Of a stretch of DNA of 64,000 nucleotides, positions 35,214 to 44,429 are shown one piece after another. Under the pieces are notes generated by a model. That model saw only the letters and a program-made list of their open reading frames with translations. It was not told where the DNA came from and did no database searches. The DNA is from Hyphomicrobiales bacterium (lineage in GTDB: Bacteria > Pseudomonadota > Alphaproteobacteria > Rhizobiales > Beijerinckiaceae): assembly GCA_027489955.1 (NCBI GenBank), contig JAIXYZ010000011.1, forward strand, positions 186,001-250,000, given 5' to 3'. A program made the translations under genes and the position numbers. Positions within the stretch are counted from its first letter, which is position 1. Each line of letters begins with the position of its first letter.

Positions 35214-37523
35214 GTGACCGGCCCGGCCATGCCCGTCCCCGCCACCGGCGTGGCGGCATGGCCGCTATGGAGGACCCTCGCGATCGTTCTCGCGGGGTGG
35301 GTCGCGCTATGCTGGCCCTGGCTGTCGGGATCGGTCGTGATCCCGTGGGACGCCCAGGCCCATTTCCTGCCCCAGCTCCAGTTCCTCGCCGACTGCATCC
35401 GCCGCGGCGAATGGCCGTTCTGGAACCCTTACGTCTTTGCCGGCCACCCCCAGATCGCCGATCCGCAATCTCTGATCTTTTCGCCGCCGTTCCTGCTCAT
35501 GGCCGCGCTGAACCCGTCGCCCGGCCCCAGGGCGCTCGATGCCGTCGTGCTGGCGAGCCTGCTCATGGGGGCTTGCGGCATCATCGCCCTGTTCCGCGAC
35601 CGGGACTGGCACCCGGCGGGCGCGGTCCTGGCCGCGCTGGTCTTCGTGTTCGGCGCCTCGGCATCCTGGCGCGTCCAGCATGTCGGGCAGGTCATGAGCA
35701 TCGCCTGGCTGCCGGTCGCATGGTGGTTGCTCGATCGGGCCCTTGAGCGCCGCTCCACGGCCTTCGGCCTCGCCGCCGGCATCGTCGCGGGCTTCATGGT
35801 CCTCGGCCGGGACCAGGTCGCCTTTCTGGGGGTGCTGTTCCTTATCGCCGTCACGATCCGGCACTGGGTGGTCGCCGGCCGGCACGGCGTGTGGCGGTCT
35901 CTGGCGCCTCTGGCGGCGGGCCTGGCGGGCGGCCTTGCCGTCGCCGCCATTCCCATCGTGATGACGATCCTGCTCCAGGGCGATTCCAATCGCGTCGCCA
36001 TCGACCTGGAAGGCGCCGGGAAGGGGTCGCTTCATCCGGCCTCGCTGATCACCGCCGCCGTCCCCCGTCTCTTCGGCACCGCTGGCCCGCTGGAGCAGTT
36101 CTGGGGTCCGCCGAGCCCCACCTGGGGGCCGGTCGACCTCTATCTCGCGCGTAATATGGGCCACGTCTATGTGGGCGCCCTCCCCCTCGTGCTGATCCTC
36201 GGCCTCGCCTGGCGGCGCGGCGCCATGACGGGAGCGGTCATCCGCTTCGTCGCGGCGGCGTCGGTCGCCGTCCTGCTCTATGCCCTGGGGCGATACACGC
36301 CGTTCTTCGAGTTCGCCTTCTCCCTTGTCCCCGGCGTGTCGCTCTACCGGCGGCCCGCCGACGCCACGTTCCTGCTCGGCCCCCTGGCCGGCATCGTGGC
36401 GGGCTACCTGCTGCACCGGGCGCTCGGAACAGGCTTCGACCGACGCGCGGCGCTGGCGGCGGCGGCCGGGCTCGGCGCGTGCCTCGCCATCGCGCTCGCC
36501 ATCGCCGGCGCCAAGGGGCGGACGGGATACGCCGCCTGGCCGCTCGTTGAGGCCGCCGCGTGGGGCCTTGCCGCACTGGCCGTGCTGGCGGTCGCCGTGC
36601 GCGTCGAGCGCCGCGCGGGAGCACTGGCCGTAGCGGCGCTGATCGGGCTCTTCGTCACGGCGGACCTTGCCCGCAACAACGGGCCGAGTGAATCCACCGC
36701 GCTGCCGCTCCAGACCTACGACGTCCTGCGGCCGGATACCGCCGACCCGACCATCGCCTATCTGCGCGGCCGCGTCGCGGAGACCGCCGCAGGCGGACGC
36801 CGCGACCGCGTGGAACTGGCCGGGATCGACTTCCACTGGCCCAATGCCAGCATGGTCCACCGGCTGGACAACACGCTCGGCTACAATCCCGTGCGGCTCG
36901 CCTGGTACAGCCAGGCGACCGGCGCGGGCGACCATGTGGCCCTGCCCGACCAGCGCACCTTCTCGCCCCTGATGCCCGCCTACCGGTCGCTCCTTGCCGA
37001 CATGCTCGGCCTGAGGTTCATCGCCACCGGCGTGCCCATCGCCGAGATCGACCGGCATGCCGAGCCCTCGGCGCTGCCGCTGGTCCTCCGCACGGACAAG
37101 GCCTTCATCTACGAGAACCCGGCCGCCCTGCCGCGCGTCCTGTTCGTGCCGAGCGCGACGCAGACCGACTTCGCGGCGATCCTCGCCACCGGCCGCTGGC
37201 CGGACGGCTTCGATCCCCGGCGCACGGTGCTGGTGGAGGGCAAGCCCGGCCCGTCCGGCGCGGAGGGCACGGCCCGGATCCTGCGCTACGGCACCACGGA
37301 AGTCCTCGTCGAAGCCAGGTCCACCGCCGGCGGCTACGTGGTGCTCGCCGATGCCTGGCATCCGTGGTGGCGCGCGGAGATCGACGGCCGGGAGGTCCCG
37401 CTGCTGCGCGCGAACGTCATCTTCCGCGCGGTCGAGGTCCCGCCGGGTGCTGCCCGCGTCCGCTTCGTCTTCCGCCCGCTGGAAGGCATGGTGGCGGAAC
37501 TGCGATCCAAGCTGGCGCGCTGA
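35214..37523 (+). CDS. Large polytopic membrane protein (YfhO-like)
   Basis: About 769 residues with around twelve hydrophobic helices in the first 490 residues, followed by a large extracytoplasmic C-terminal domain. A segment near residue 45 (VIPWDAQAHFLPQLQF) and FWNPYVFAGHPQIADPQS resemble the first periplasmic loop of YfhO and GT-C type membrane glycosyltransferases, in which acidic residues bind lipid-linked sugars. The C-terminus ends with a beta-rich WHPWWRAEIDGREVPLLRAN motif typical of YfhO-like proteins. The start could be GTG 35214 or ATG 35229; neither has a good ribosome site. It lies 4 bases after ribA and may be co-transcribed. Possibly a lipid-linked glycosyl transferase. Confidence 0.8.
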   Translation: MTGPAMPVPATGVAAWPLWRTLAIVLAGWVALCWPWLSGSVVIPWDAQAHFLPQLQFLADCIRRGEWPFWNPYVFAGHPQIADPQSLIFSPPFLLMAALNPSPGPRALDAVVLASLLMGACGIIALFRDRDWHPAGAVLAALVFVFGASASWRVQHVGQVMSIAWLPVAWWLLDRALERRSTAFGLAAGIVAGFMVLGRDQVAFLGVLFLIAVTIRHWVVAGRHGVWRSLAPLAAGLAGGLAVAAIPIVMTILLQGDSNRVAIDLEGAGKGSLHPASLITAAVPRLFGTAGPLEQFWGPPSPTWGPVDLYLARNMGHVYVGALPLVLILGLAWRRGAMTGAVIRFVAAASVAVLLYALGRYTPFFEFAFSLVPGVSLYRRPADATFLLGPLAGIVAGYLLHRALGTGFDRRAALAAAAGLGACLAIALAIAGAKGRTGYAAWPLVEAAAWGLAALAVLAVAVRVERRAGALAVAALIGLFVTADLARNNGPSESTALPLQTYDVLRPDTADPTIAYLRGRVAETAAGGRRDRVELAGIDFHWPNASMVHRLDNTLGYNPVRLAWYSQATGAGDHVALPDQRTFSPLMPAYRSLLADMLGLRFIATGVPIAEIDRHAEPSALPLVLRTDKAFIYENPAALPRVLFVPSATQTDFAAILATGRWPDGFDPRRTVLVEGKPGPSGAEGTARILRYGTTEVLVEARSTAGGYVVLADAWHPWWRAEIDGREVPLLRANVIFRAVEVPPGAARVRFVFRPLEGMVAELRSKLAR

Positions 37524-37596
37524 TCGCCCCCCGGCGAAGACTTCGGCGAACCCGGCATGCGTTGGTGATGTGTTTGCAGGGTGGACCCGGTCTGCC

Positions 37597-38448
37597 TCAG
37601 GCGAGCCCCACCATCGTCGCGACGATGGCCGGGGCATGGTCGCCGGCGGCGCGGGCCAGCGCGTCCGGCCTGAGCGACGCCGTCTCCAGCAGCTCGTCCC
37701 GATGGATGCCGCCGGCGATGAAGACCGCGCCGACGCCGAAACCGGCTGCGCCGGCGACATCGGTCCGGATGGAGTCACCGATGGCGACGACGCGTTCCCG
37801 GCCGACGGGCACGCCGCGGGCCGCTTCGGCGATGGCCAGCGCCCGCTCGTAGATCGGGCGATGGGGCTTGCCGGCCCAGAACACCGCGCCGCCCATCTCC
37901 TCGTACATCTGCGCCAGCGCGCCGGCGCAGGGAAGCAGGCGTTCCCCGACATGGACCACGAGATCGGGATTGGCGCAGATCAGCGGCAGCCCGCGCGCCA
38001 CGCCGCGCGCCAGGACAGGCCGGTATTCTTCCGGGGTCTCGTTGAAATAGTCGCGCAGGGCGGTCGCGATGACGGCTTCCGCGTCCTCGATGCCCACCTG
38101 CTCAACATCGATCCCCGCGAAGATCCCGAAATCGTCGCCGTTGCCCGTGTGGAAGGCCCGGCGGATGCCCCGCTCCACGATCTCGCGCCGGGTCAGGTCG
38201 CCGGAGGTCACGATCCCGTCCCAGGCCCGCGGCAGCCCGCTGTCCAGCAGCATGGCCTCGACATCCGGCGAGACCGAGGGCGAATTGGAGATCAGCGTCA
38301 CGCGCCCGCCGCGCGCGCGGAACCGGCGTAGCGCCTCCGCCGCCTCGGGAACCGGCCCGAGCCCGTCATAGACCACGCCCCAGACGTCGCAGAGCACGAC
38401 GTCGTAGGGCGCGAGGACGGCATCGGCGGAGGTCGCGAGCGGCAGCAT
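37597..38448 (-). CDS. HAD superfamily class IIA hydrolase (TIGR01459-like)
   Basis: A 283-residue phosphatase of the NagD-like group. The nucleophile loop is LCDVWGVVYDG (about residues 19-29), motif II is TLISNSPS, the lysine is in FWAGKPHRPIYERAL, and motif IV is VAIGDSIRTDVAGAAGFG. The nucleophile Asp is followed by VWG as in this subgroup. The cap domain sits between motifs II and III. The substrate is unknown, perhaps a phosphosugar or nucleotide. It lies 69 bases after bioY on the same strand, with AAGGG upstream of its ATG. The gap to the previous gene holds nothing notable. Confidence 0.88.
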   Translation of the reverse strand: MLPLATSADAVLAPYDVVLCDVWGVVYDGLGPVPEAAEALRRFRARGGRVTLISNSPSVSPDVEAMLLDSGLPRAWDGIVTSGDLTRREIVERGIRRAFHTGNGDDFGIFAGIDVEQVGIEDAEAVIATALRDYFNETPEEYRPVLARGVARGLPLICANPDLVVHVGERLLPCAGALAQMYEEMGGAVFWAGKPHRPIYERALAIAEAARGVPVGRERVVAIGDSIRTDVAGAAGFGVGAVFIAGGIHRDELLETASLRPDALARAAGDHAPAIVATMVGLA

Positions 38449-38517
38449 GACAGCCCTTCGGACAAGCGAACGCCGCGGCGCGGGAAGCGCCGCGGCGTCC
38501 GGTGGATCGGAAATGGA

Positions 38518-39132
38518 TCAGGCGTCGGAACGGTCGACGAGGCGCATGACCTGCGGGACAAGAAGCGCGCCAAGCGCGTTCTTCACCACCGAGCCGGCGA
38601 GGAAGGGCAGCACGCCGACGACCCAGGCCTTCGTGGCGCCGAGGCCCAAGCCGAAGCCGAGCCACGCCCAGCCCATGGCGAGGATGACCACATGGCCGAC
38701 AGCCATGGCCGCGAAGAGCCGCACGATGGAGCGGTCCCAGCCGCGCTCGGCGAGCCAGCCGACGATGAAGGCGGCGACGACGAAGCCCGCGAGGAAGCCG
38801 CCGGTGCCGCCCAGCATGTAGGCTGGCCCTGCGCCCACGCCGGCGAAGACCGGCAGGCCCATCATGCCCTCGGCGAGATAGGCGAGCACCGTCGCCGAGC
38901 CGAGCTTCCAGCCATAGGCGGCGCCGATCATGAGAACGACCAGGGTCTGCATGGTCATGGGCACGAGCGGCAGCGGCACCTGAACCTTGGCGGAAATCGC
39001 CAGGAGCGCCGTGCCGGCGAGCACGAGCAGCGCGACGCGGAGGGCCGATGCCAGCGGAGCGCCGGTGGATGGCCACAGGATGTCGGCCAGGGGCCGGAAG
39101 CGGGTGGCTGCGGGCGTCGCGCTAAGGCTCAT
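38518..39132 (-). CDS. bioY: Biotin transporter BioY
   Basis: Substrate-specific membrane component (S-component) of biotin uptake. It has six helices and the signature VPLPLVPMTMQTLVVLMIG, GWKLGSATVLAYLAEG, and GAGPAYMLGGTGGFLAGFV. Length is about 204 residues. The ATG at 39132 has GGAG 9 bases upstream, so I prefer it to a GTG seven codons earlier. No bioM or bioN is adjacent; solitary BioY can work with shared ECF modules or alone. No clear BioR operator is seen upstream. Confidence 0.92.
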   Translation of the reverse strand: MSLSATPAATRFRPLADILWPSTGAPLASALRVALLVLAGTALLAISAKVQVPLPLVPMTMQTLVVLMIGAAYGWKLGSATVLAYLAEGMMGLPVFAGVGAGPAYMLGGTGGFLAGFVVAAFIVGWLAERGWDRSIVRLFAAMAVGHVVILAMGWAWLGFGLGLGATKAWVVGVLPFLAGSVVKNALGALLVPQVMRLVDRSDA

Positions 39133-39293
39133 GAGCGGTATCTCCGGCTTCACAATTGCGACGCTAAGCCTCTATAGCCTCCCGTCAGGCTGTCAACCGG
39201 TCGCTGCCGCCCTTCCCCCATGCGGCCCGTCCCATGCGCGGCGGGCGCGAGCCCTCACCCCGGACGTCGTCCGGGCGTCCGGAGCGGAGTTTC

Positions 39294-40211
39294 ATGTCCG
39301 ACGATCCCGTCTTCGATCGCGCCCTGCCGGGCCAGCCAGGCGAGATCGTCGCCCTGAGCCCGCTCGTGCGGCGCATCGTGGCCGACAATGGCGGCCCGTT
39401 CACCTTCACCGGCACCTGCACCTATATCGTCGGCCACGGCGAGGTGGCCGTCATCGATCCCGGCCCCGACGATCCGGCCCATATCGAAGCCGTCGCCGGT
39501 GCGCTGGCGAACGAGCGCGTCCGCGCCATCCTCGTGACGCATACCCATCGCGACCATTCGCCGGGAGCGCCCTTACTGGCCGCGCTGACCGGGGCGCCCG
39601 TCGTCGGCTGCCCGCCGCACAGGGCGGCAAGGGAGCTGGCCGAGGGCGAGCTCAACGTCCTCGACGCCAGCGCCGACCGGGACTACGCGCCCGACAGGAT
39701 CCTCGCCGAGGGCGACGTGGTCTCCGGGCCTGGCTGGACCCTCACCGCCGTGGAAACGCCTGGCCACACGATGAACCATCTCGCCTTCGCGCTCGCCGAG
39801 GAGGAGACGCTGTTCTCGGGCGACCATGTCATGGCCTGGTCCACCTCCATCGTGGCGCCGCCGGACGGCGCCATGGGCCCCTACATGGCCTCGCTGGAGA
39901 AGCTGAAGGGGCGTAGCGAGACGATCTACTGGCCGGGCCATGGCGGCGCCGTGCGCGAGCCGGCCCGCTTCGTGCGCGCGCTGCTCCAGCATCGCCGCCA
40001 GCGCGAGGCCGCGATCCTGCGCCGGCTGGAGGCCGGAGACCGCGCGATCCCCGCCATCGTGGCCCATGTCTACGAAGGGATCGCCCCGATCCTGACGGGC
40101 GCGGCCGCGCTCTCCGTGCTGGCGCATCTGGAGGACCTGGTCGATCGGGACCTCGTGCGCTGCGACGCGGCGCCGACGCTCGAGGCCTTGTACCGGCCGG
40201 CGGGCGGCTGA
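39294..40211 (+). CDS. MBL-fold metallo-hydrolase (LACTB2-like)
   Basis: A 305-residue beta-lactamase-fold hydrolase. The two-metal motif THTHRDHSPG is at about residues 82-91, further ligands are in ETPGHTMNHL and FSGDHVM, and a last His is in WPGHGG. A C-terminal winged-helix extension follows (HRRQREAAILRRL), as in LACTB2-like proteins, which act as endoribonucleases or thioesterases. The substrate is not known. CGGAG before the ATG at 39294 fixes the start. It is divergent from bioY across 161 bases. Confidence 0.9.
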   Translation: MSDDPVFDRALPGQPGEIVALSPLVRRIVADNGGPFTFTGTCTYIVGHGEVAVIDPGPDDPAHIEAVAGALANERVRAILVTHTHRDHSPGAPLLAALTGAPVVGCPPHRAARELAEGELNVLDASADRDYAPDRILAEGDVVSGPGWTLTAVETPGHTMNHLAFALAEEETLFSGDHVMAWSTSIVAPPDGAMGPYMASLEKLKGRSETIYWPGHGGAVREPARFVRALLQHRRQREAAILRRLEAGDRAIPAIVAHVYEGIAPILTGAAALSVLAHLEDLVDRDLVRCDAAPTLEALYRPAGG

Positions 40212-40988
40212 TCAGCGGGCCAGCGCCTCGGCGGCGATGGCGTCCACCAGCTTGCGGATGCGGTCGGCATTGGCCCCCAGGTCGTGGCCGCCGAGGCGCG
40301 ACGCGGACCGGATGTCCACCCGCGACCCTTCCGCCCGCGGCCGGATGCGGACGGTGACGTCGTCGGCGAACTTGAGCACGGCGGTCCGGTCGACCGCCTC
40401 GATCCGGCCGTTGCCGGTCCGGCCGCCGGGTGGCACGACCTCGATGATCGTCATGCCGCGGGCAAGCATGGCGTCGCGCACCGCCTCCATCGCCTCCGCC
40501 GGGTCGAGATCGAGGAAGACCGGCGCGATGCCGGGATAGGCCTCGCGCTGCGCCGCCCGCGCCGCGGGCCCGGGATCGGGCGGCACGTAGCCCTTGCGCA
40601 TGGCCAGCGCCGCCTGGGACCGCGAGAACGGCGGCGGGTCGACCACGTCGGTCGTCACGTCGCGGATGAAGGGCAGCGTCGCCCCGCGCGCGAGCAGGAA
40701 GGTCGGCATGGCCAGGATCGCGACGGCGATGGCAAAGCCCAGCCCGGCGCGCCCGACGCCGCGGCGGCCATGGCGCCAGACCGACGCGAATCCGAGGATC
40801 GCCAGCAGCAGGGCGAGGGCCGCGATGCCGAAGGAGAACAGGACGAGGACGAGCCCGGTCGCGGGCTCGACCCGTTCCTGGCGCACGATGAGGATCGAGA
40901 GCCCGGCCACGGCCAGCGCGAACCACGCGAGCCGGCGGCTCCACGTGGCGGATCGCGAATAGGGTTCCTCGATGATCAGGCGGCGCAT
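40212..40988 (-). CDS. DUF1499 membrane protein
   Basis: A 258-residue protein with three hydrophobic helices (about 20-40, 47-68 and 80-103) and a soluble C-terminal DUF1499 domain (about 115-258) containing PVFLDLDPAEAMEAVRDAML and SRLGGHDLGANADRIRKLV. DUF1499 has no established biochemical role. Its ATG overlaps the M48 peptidase stop by one base, so it is coupled to it. Convergent with the MBL gene: the two stop codons meet. Confidence 0.87.
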   Translation of the reverse strand: MRRLIIEEPYSRSATWSRRLAWFALAVAGLSILIVRQERVEPATGLVLVLFSFGIAALALLLAILGFASVWRHGRRGVGRAGLGFAIAVAILAMPTFLLARGATLPFIRDVTTDVVDPPPFSRSQAALAMRKGYVPPDPGPAARAAQREAYPGIAPVFLDLDPAEAMEAVRDAMLARGMTIIEVVPPGGRTGNGRIEAVDRTAVLKFADDVTVRIRPRAEGSRVDIRSASRLGGHDLGANADRIRKLVDAIAAEALAR

Positions 40989-42079
40989 CAGCCCTGACTA
41001 CTACAGATGCCGCGCAGCGCCTGCCACTGGCTCTCGTCGAGAAGCGGGGGACCGGATGCCTCGGGGGCCAGCGCGCGCAGCCGCGCCAGCCGGTCCTGCG
41101 AGAAGGGATGGGAGCGCAAGAGGCCGTAGCGCCGGTTCTCCTCGCCCGTCAGCCGCACGAGCAGCTCGGCCATGGGAGCGGCCGGCCGGCCCAGCCCCGC
41201 CATGACGCGGCCCGCATACGCATCGGCGGCGGCTTCCGAGTCGCGGGAATAGGCGGAATCGATCAGGTGCCGGCCGATCAGGATCACGACGCCGCTGCCG
41301 GTGACGTCGCCCAGCAGCAGGCCGAACAGGAACGAGGTGCCGCCTGTCTGCAGCAGCCGCCTGAGGCCGTCGCGATGGGCGGCATGGCCGATCTCGTGGG
41401 CGAGCACACCCGCCACCTCGTCCACGCTGCGCGCGTTCCGCAGAAGGCCGTTCATCACGTAGATGCGGTCGCCGGGCAGCGCGAAGGCATTGGGGATGTC
41501 GGACGACAGGACTTCCACCGAGAGGGGACGTCCCAGCCGCGCCTGCCCCTCCAGGCGGCCCGCGAGCGTCGCGAGGGCGGCCTTGCCGGCCGCGTCGCTG
41601 CACGTCTCCGCCTGGAACACGGTCCGGATCTGGTTGTCGACTGCCGTGCCCAGATGCCGCTCCCAGGACAGCGGCACGAGCGGCGCGATCCGGTCGGCCA
41701 GCAGCGGCACGAGGAAGACGGCGGTCAATACGAGCGACACGGCGGCCGCCAGGGACCAGACCACGATGCGAAAGGAGGCCCTGCGCTCCTCGCGCACCGA
41801 CCTGTCCAGCGCGGGGCACGCCCCCACGATCTGCGTGCGCAGCGCCGGCTCGACGACCTCCAGCCGCGCGGGCTGGGCGGGATCGGCCAGGGCAAGGCGC
41901 ATCATGCCTGCGGGCGCGTCGATCCTGCGGATCTCGGCGAGCCGCCACGCCGCCAGCGGGCCGTCCTGCCCCTCCACATGGAGAAACCCTGCCTCGAGCC
42001 GCAAGCGCACGGCGTGGCGCCGGGCGCTGACCCCATCGACGAAGGCCGCTTCTTGCGAAGGGTCAGAAGCCGCCGACAT
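40988..42079 (-). CDS. M48 family metalloprotease
   Basis: A 363-residue membrane-bound zinc protease (HtpX/BepA-like). The catalytic motif HEIGHAAH occurs near residue 231 and the third zinc ligand is in RDSEAAADAYAG. The first ~100 residues form a small beta-rich domain similar to a PH-like fold, followed by a hydrophobic helix (about 108-130). The protease domain faces the periplasm or membrane. The ATG at 42079 is used; a TTG one codon earlier is unlikely. It overlaps the DUF898 gene upstream by 17 bases and the DUF1499 gene by one, so the three are an operon likely concerned with envelope upkeep. Confidence 0.88.
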   Translation of the reverse strand: MSAASDPSQEAAFVDGVSARRHAVRLRLEAGFLHVEGQDGPLAAWRLAEIRRIDAPAGMMRLALADPAQPARLEVVEPALRTQIVGACPALDRSVREERRASFRIVVWSLAAAVSLVLTAVFLVPLLADRIAPLVPLSWERHLGTAVDNQIRTVFQAETCSDAAGKAALATLAGRLEGQARLGRPLSVEVLSSDIPNAFALPGDRIYVMNGLLRNARSVDEVAGVLAHEIGHAAHRDGLRRLLQTGGTSFLFGLLLGDVTGSGVVILIGRHLIDSAYSRDSEAAADAYAGRVMAGLGRPAAPMAELLVRLTGEENRRYGLLRSHPFSQDRLARLRALAPEASGPPLLDESQWQALRGICSSQG

Positions 42080-43274
42080 CAAGCGCGTCCGCCAGGCCCT
42101 CGCCCAGCGCGGTCCCGGTGACCGCGGTCGCCACGACCTCGTCCAGCGCCGCCAACCCGGTGACGGTGATCGAATTCACCGAGCGCTGCCACAGGCCGCG
42201 CTCGAAGAAGACCCGGAAGATGACGCCAAAGCCCACGAGGAACGCGACATAGCCGATCGCGGCAAGCGCGAAGAGCGGAATGAAGGCGGGCGAGGCCGCC
42301 CCGTCGTCGAGCACGTCCCGCAGGCCGGGGGCGCCGACGACGATGGCTGCGACGACGGCCGCTCCGGCCAGGACCCATGCCAGCGCGCAGAGGACGGCCT
42401 TGAGATAGAGGCCGACGAAGGCGCCGCGCGGCAGGTCGCTCTGGAGCGCGACGCCGCCGAAGCGCACATGCGACAGGCGGAACCGCGTCGAGACGGCGCT
42501 GAGCAGCATCAGGCACCAGATATTGAGCAGGACGAGCGCGATGCCGGCCAGGCTGAGCGCCGCTCCCGCTCCGCTCCGGAATCCGCCGAGGCGCGCCGAG
42601 TAACCGAACAGGACGGCGCCTGCCACGGACGCGGCAATCATGCCGAGAACGACCGGGAGAAGCCGGCGGAACAGCTCTCCGCCCCGTCCGGTGAAGTCCC
42701 CCTCCAGCGTGCCGAAATGCGTGTTGCGCATCTTGTAGCGCTCCAGCGCCGCAACACGCCAGGGATAGGCGATGCCCAGGCTGAACACCGTCGCCAGGTC
42801 CCACAGGATGGCCCGCCCCGCATAGCCCCAGGCCGAGCCGCGCATGCCGAAGCGCACGCCCCGGAACAGGGTGCGCGTCGCGCGGTAGCGACGGGCACGG
42901 TAGCTGGCATATTGCGCCAGGACGTAGAGGATCAGGAACAGCGGCAGGCTGGCGAAGGCCTGCAGCGTCTCCGCATAGAGGCCGGCAAGCGCATACAGGA
43001 CGTAGACCGGCACCAGAACGGCGAGCGCGATGAGGAAGCCGATCAGCAGTTCGCGCGCGGTGCCGGCATATTCGAACGCCTCCGTGCCGATGCGGGTATT
43101 GGCCCAGAGATGGCGGCGGACGCGGGTCGTCAGCCAGAACCGGTAGAAGCCGAGCGTGGGGATGAGCAGAAGGCTGCCCTTCACCAGCATGCCGAGATAG
43201 GTGCCGAGCGCGCCGGAAAAGAACATCCGGGCGGAGCCGCCGGCATCGGCCGGCGGTGCAGTCGTCTGGTCCAT
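42063..43274 (-). CDS. DUF898 (YjgN-like) membrane protein
   Basis: A 403-residue inner-membrane protein of the DUF898/YjgN family. About six to eight hydrophobic helices are arranged in two similar halves; YRFWLTTRVRRHLWANTRIG and YPWRVAALERYKMRNTHFG carry the conserved WR/RRHLW and T.FG motifs. YjgN-like proteins are multi-pass membrane proteins of unknown function. The ATG at 43274 follows GAGGGGG, directly preceded by a strong hairpin. It begins the operon with the M48 protease and DUF1499. Confidence 0.87.
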   Translation of the reverse strand: MDQTTAPPADAGGSARMFFSGALGTYLGMLVKGSLLLIPTLGFYRFWLTTRVRRHLWANTRIGTEAFEYAGTARELLIGFLIALAVLVPVYVLYALAGLYAETLQAFASLPLFLILYVLAQYASYRARRYRATRTLFRGVRFGMRGSAWGYAGRAILWDLATVFSLGIAYPWRVAALERYKMRNTHFGTLEGDFTGRGGELFRRLLPVVLGMIAASVAGAVLFGYSARLGGFRSGAGAALSLAGIALVLLNIWCLMLLSAVSTRFRLSHVRFGGVALQSDLPRGAFVGLYLKAVLCALAWVLAGAAVVAAIVVGAPGLRDVLDDGAASPAFIPLFALAAIGYVAFLVGFGVIFRVFFERGLWQRSVNSITVTGLAALDEVVATAVTGTALGEGLADALDVGGF

Positions 43275-43287
43275 GAAAACGCCCCCT

Positions 43288-43306
43288 CGCCGATTCCCAA
43301 TCGGCG
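43288..43306 (-). promoter_or_regulatory. Perfect hairpin directly upstream of the DUF898 ribosome site
   Basis: CGCCGATT and AATCGGCG form eight perfect pairs around a three-base loop. In the direction of transcription the stem ends immediately before the AGGGGG ribosome site of the DUF898 gene. It could pause translation or act as a partial terminator after ilvE, but no T-run follows directly. Confidence 0.4.
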
Positions 43307-43379
43307 GGAGGACGTTATGAAAACCGGCCCGGCCTGTCACGCATCGAGGCGCGGGAGCCAGGCGCGAGCAAGGACCCGG

Positions 43380-44267
43380 TCAGGCCGCCTTCGACTTGGG
43401 CTGCACCTCGGCCATGTAGTCCTCCATGAGGACTTTGGTCATGTTGCCGGGCTGGAACGTGTAGGGCCCGATCTCGGAGACCGGCGTCACCTCGGCGGCC
43501 GTGCCGGTGATGAAGCACTCGTTCATGCCTGCCAGCTCGTCCGGCATGATCCGGCGCTCCTGCACCTCGAAGCCGCGGCGCTTGGCCAGGTCGATGACCG
43601 TGCGCCGGGTGATGCCGTCCAGGAAGCAGTCGGCGATCGGGGTATGGACGATTCCGTCCTTGATGAAGAAGACGTTGGCGCCGGTGCACTCCGCCACGCG
43701 GCCCTGCCAGTCCAGCATCAGCGCGTCGGCATAGCCCTTCCGCTCCGCCGCGTGCTTGGAGATGGTGCAGATCATGTAGAGGCCCGCCGCCTTGGAATGG
43801 CACGGCGCGGTCTTGGGATCGGGCCGACGGTACTCGGCCATGTCGAGGCGGATGCCCTTCAGCCGCTGCTCCGGGTCGAAGTAGCTCGGCCATTCCCACG
43901 TCGCGATCGCCAGATGGATCGTATTGTTCTGCGCCGAGACACCCATCATCTCCGAGCCGCGCCAGGCCACCGGCCGCAGATACGCGTCGCGCTGCCCGTT
44001 CTTCTCCAGGACGAGGCGCTTGGCGGCATCGATCTCGGCGACGCTGAAGGGGATCTCGAAGTCCAGCATGGTGGCGGAGCGCTTCAGACGCTCGGAATGC
44101 TCCGTGCACTTGAAGATTTCGCCGCCATAGGCCCGCTCGCCCTCGAACACGCTCGACCCGTAATGCAGGCCGTGGGTCAGTACGTGAACGTTCGCCTCGC
44201 GCCACGGGATGAGCTTTCCGTCCATCCAGATGTAACCGTCGCGCTGGTCGAAAGGCTGGGCAGCCAT
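43380..44267 (-). CDS. ilvE: Branched-chain amino acid aminotransferase
   Basis: PLP transaminase (fold type IV) for leucine, isoleucine and valine. Family features: IWMDGKLIPWREANVHVLTHGLHYGSS-like start, with HGLHYGSSVFEGERAY, then VAECTGANVFFIKDG, and RRTVIDLAKRRGFEVQERRI at the cofactor phosphate region. The 295 residues fit the class. The AAGGAG 7 bases upstream fixes the start. It is divergent from the petP-petR operon across 162 bases and probably is transcribed alone. D-amino acid transaminase is an alternative within the fold but the motifs favour IlvE. Confidence 0.92.
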   Translation of the reverse strand: MAAQPFDQRDGYIWMDGKLIPWREANVHVLTHGLHYGSSVFEGERAYGGEIFKCTEHSERLKRSATMLDFEIPFSVAEIDAAKRLVLEKNGQRDAYLRPVAWRGSEMMGVSAQNNTIHLAIATWEWPSYFDPEQRLKGIRLDMAEYRRPDPKTAPCHSKAAGLYMICTISKHAAERKGYADALMLDWQGRVAECTGANVFFIKDGIVHTPIADCFLDGITRRTVIDLAKRRGFEVQERRIMPDELAGMNECFITGTAAEVTPVSEIGPYTFQPGNMTKVLMEDYMAEVQPKSKAA

Positions 44268-44390
44268 TGGCGTTCTCCTTGACTAGTCCGGAACCGGCCG
44301 GAACCCCGCGGCAACAAACGTGCTCCCGAGGCCCGTTTCGGGTTTTTTCCTGTCCCGTAACGGCCTTGACGAGTAACAATCGCACTGGGA

Positions 44391-44411
44391 TAAGTCAACA
44401 TAGCTGACTTA
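44391..44411. promoter_or_regulatory. Palindrome TAAGTCA-N7-TGACTTA before petP
   Basis: Two perfect seven-base arms spaced by seven bases lie 18 bases before the petP ATG, in the divergent gap with ilvE. MarR proteins bind just such symmetrical sites and often repress their own promoter, so this is a probable autoregulatory operator. It would also overlap or adjoin the promoter. Confidence 0.6.
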
Positions 44412-44429
44412 ACTCGCGCGGCCGATTTC

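Noticed and set aside
35307-37952. 881-codon minus-strand frame opposite the large membrane protein
   Set aside because: It is antisense to a protein with clear membrane helices and a conserved C-terminal motif; its own translation is low-complexity Arg/Gly/Glu.
39133-39200. BioR operator before bioY
   Set aside because: CTCTATAG near 39170 is only a weak match to the expected TTATCTATAA-type palindrome.
41463-44282. 939-codon plus-strand frame across the M48, DUF898 and ilvE genes
   Set aside because: It spans several real genes on the other strand and an intergenic hairpin, with no recognisable domain.
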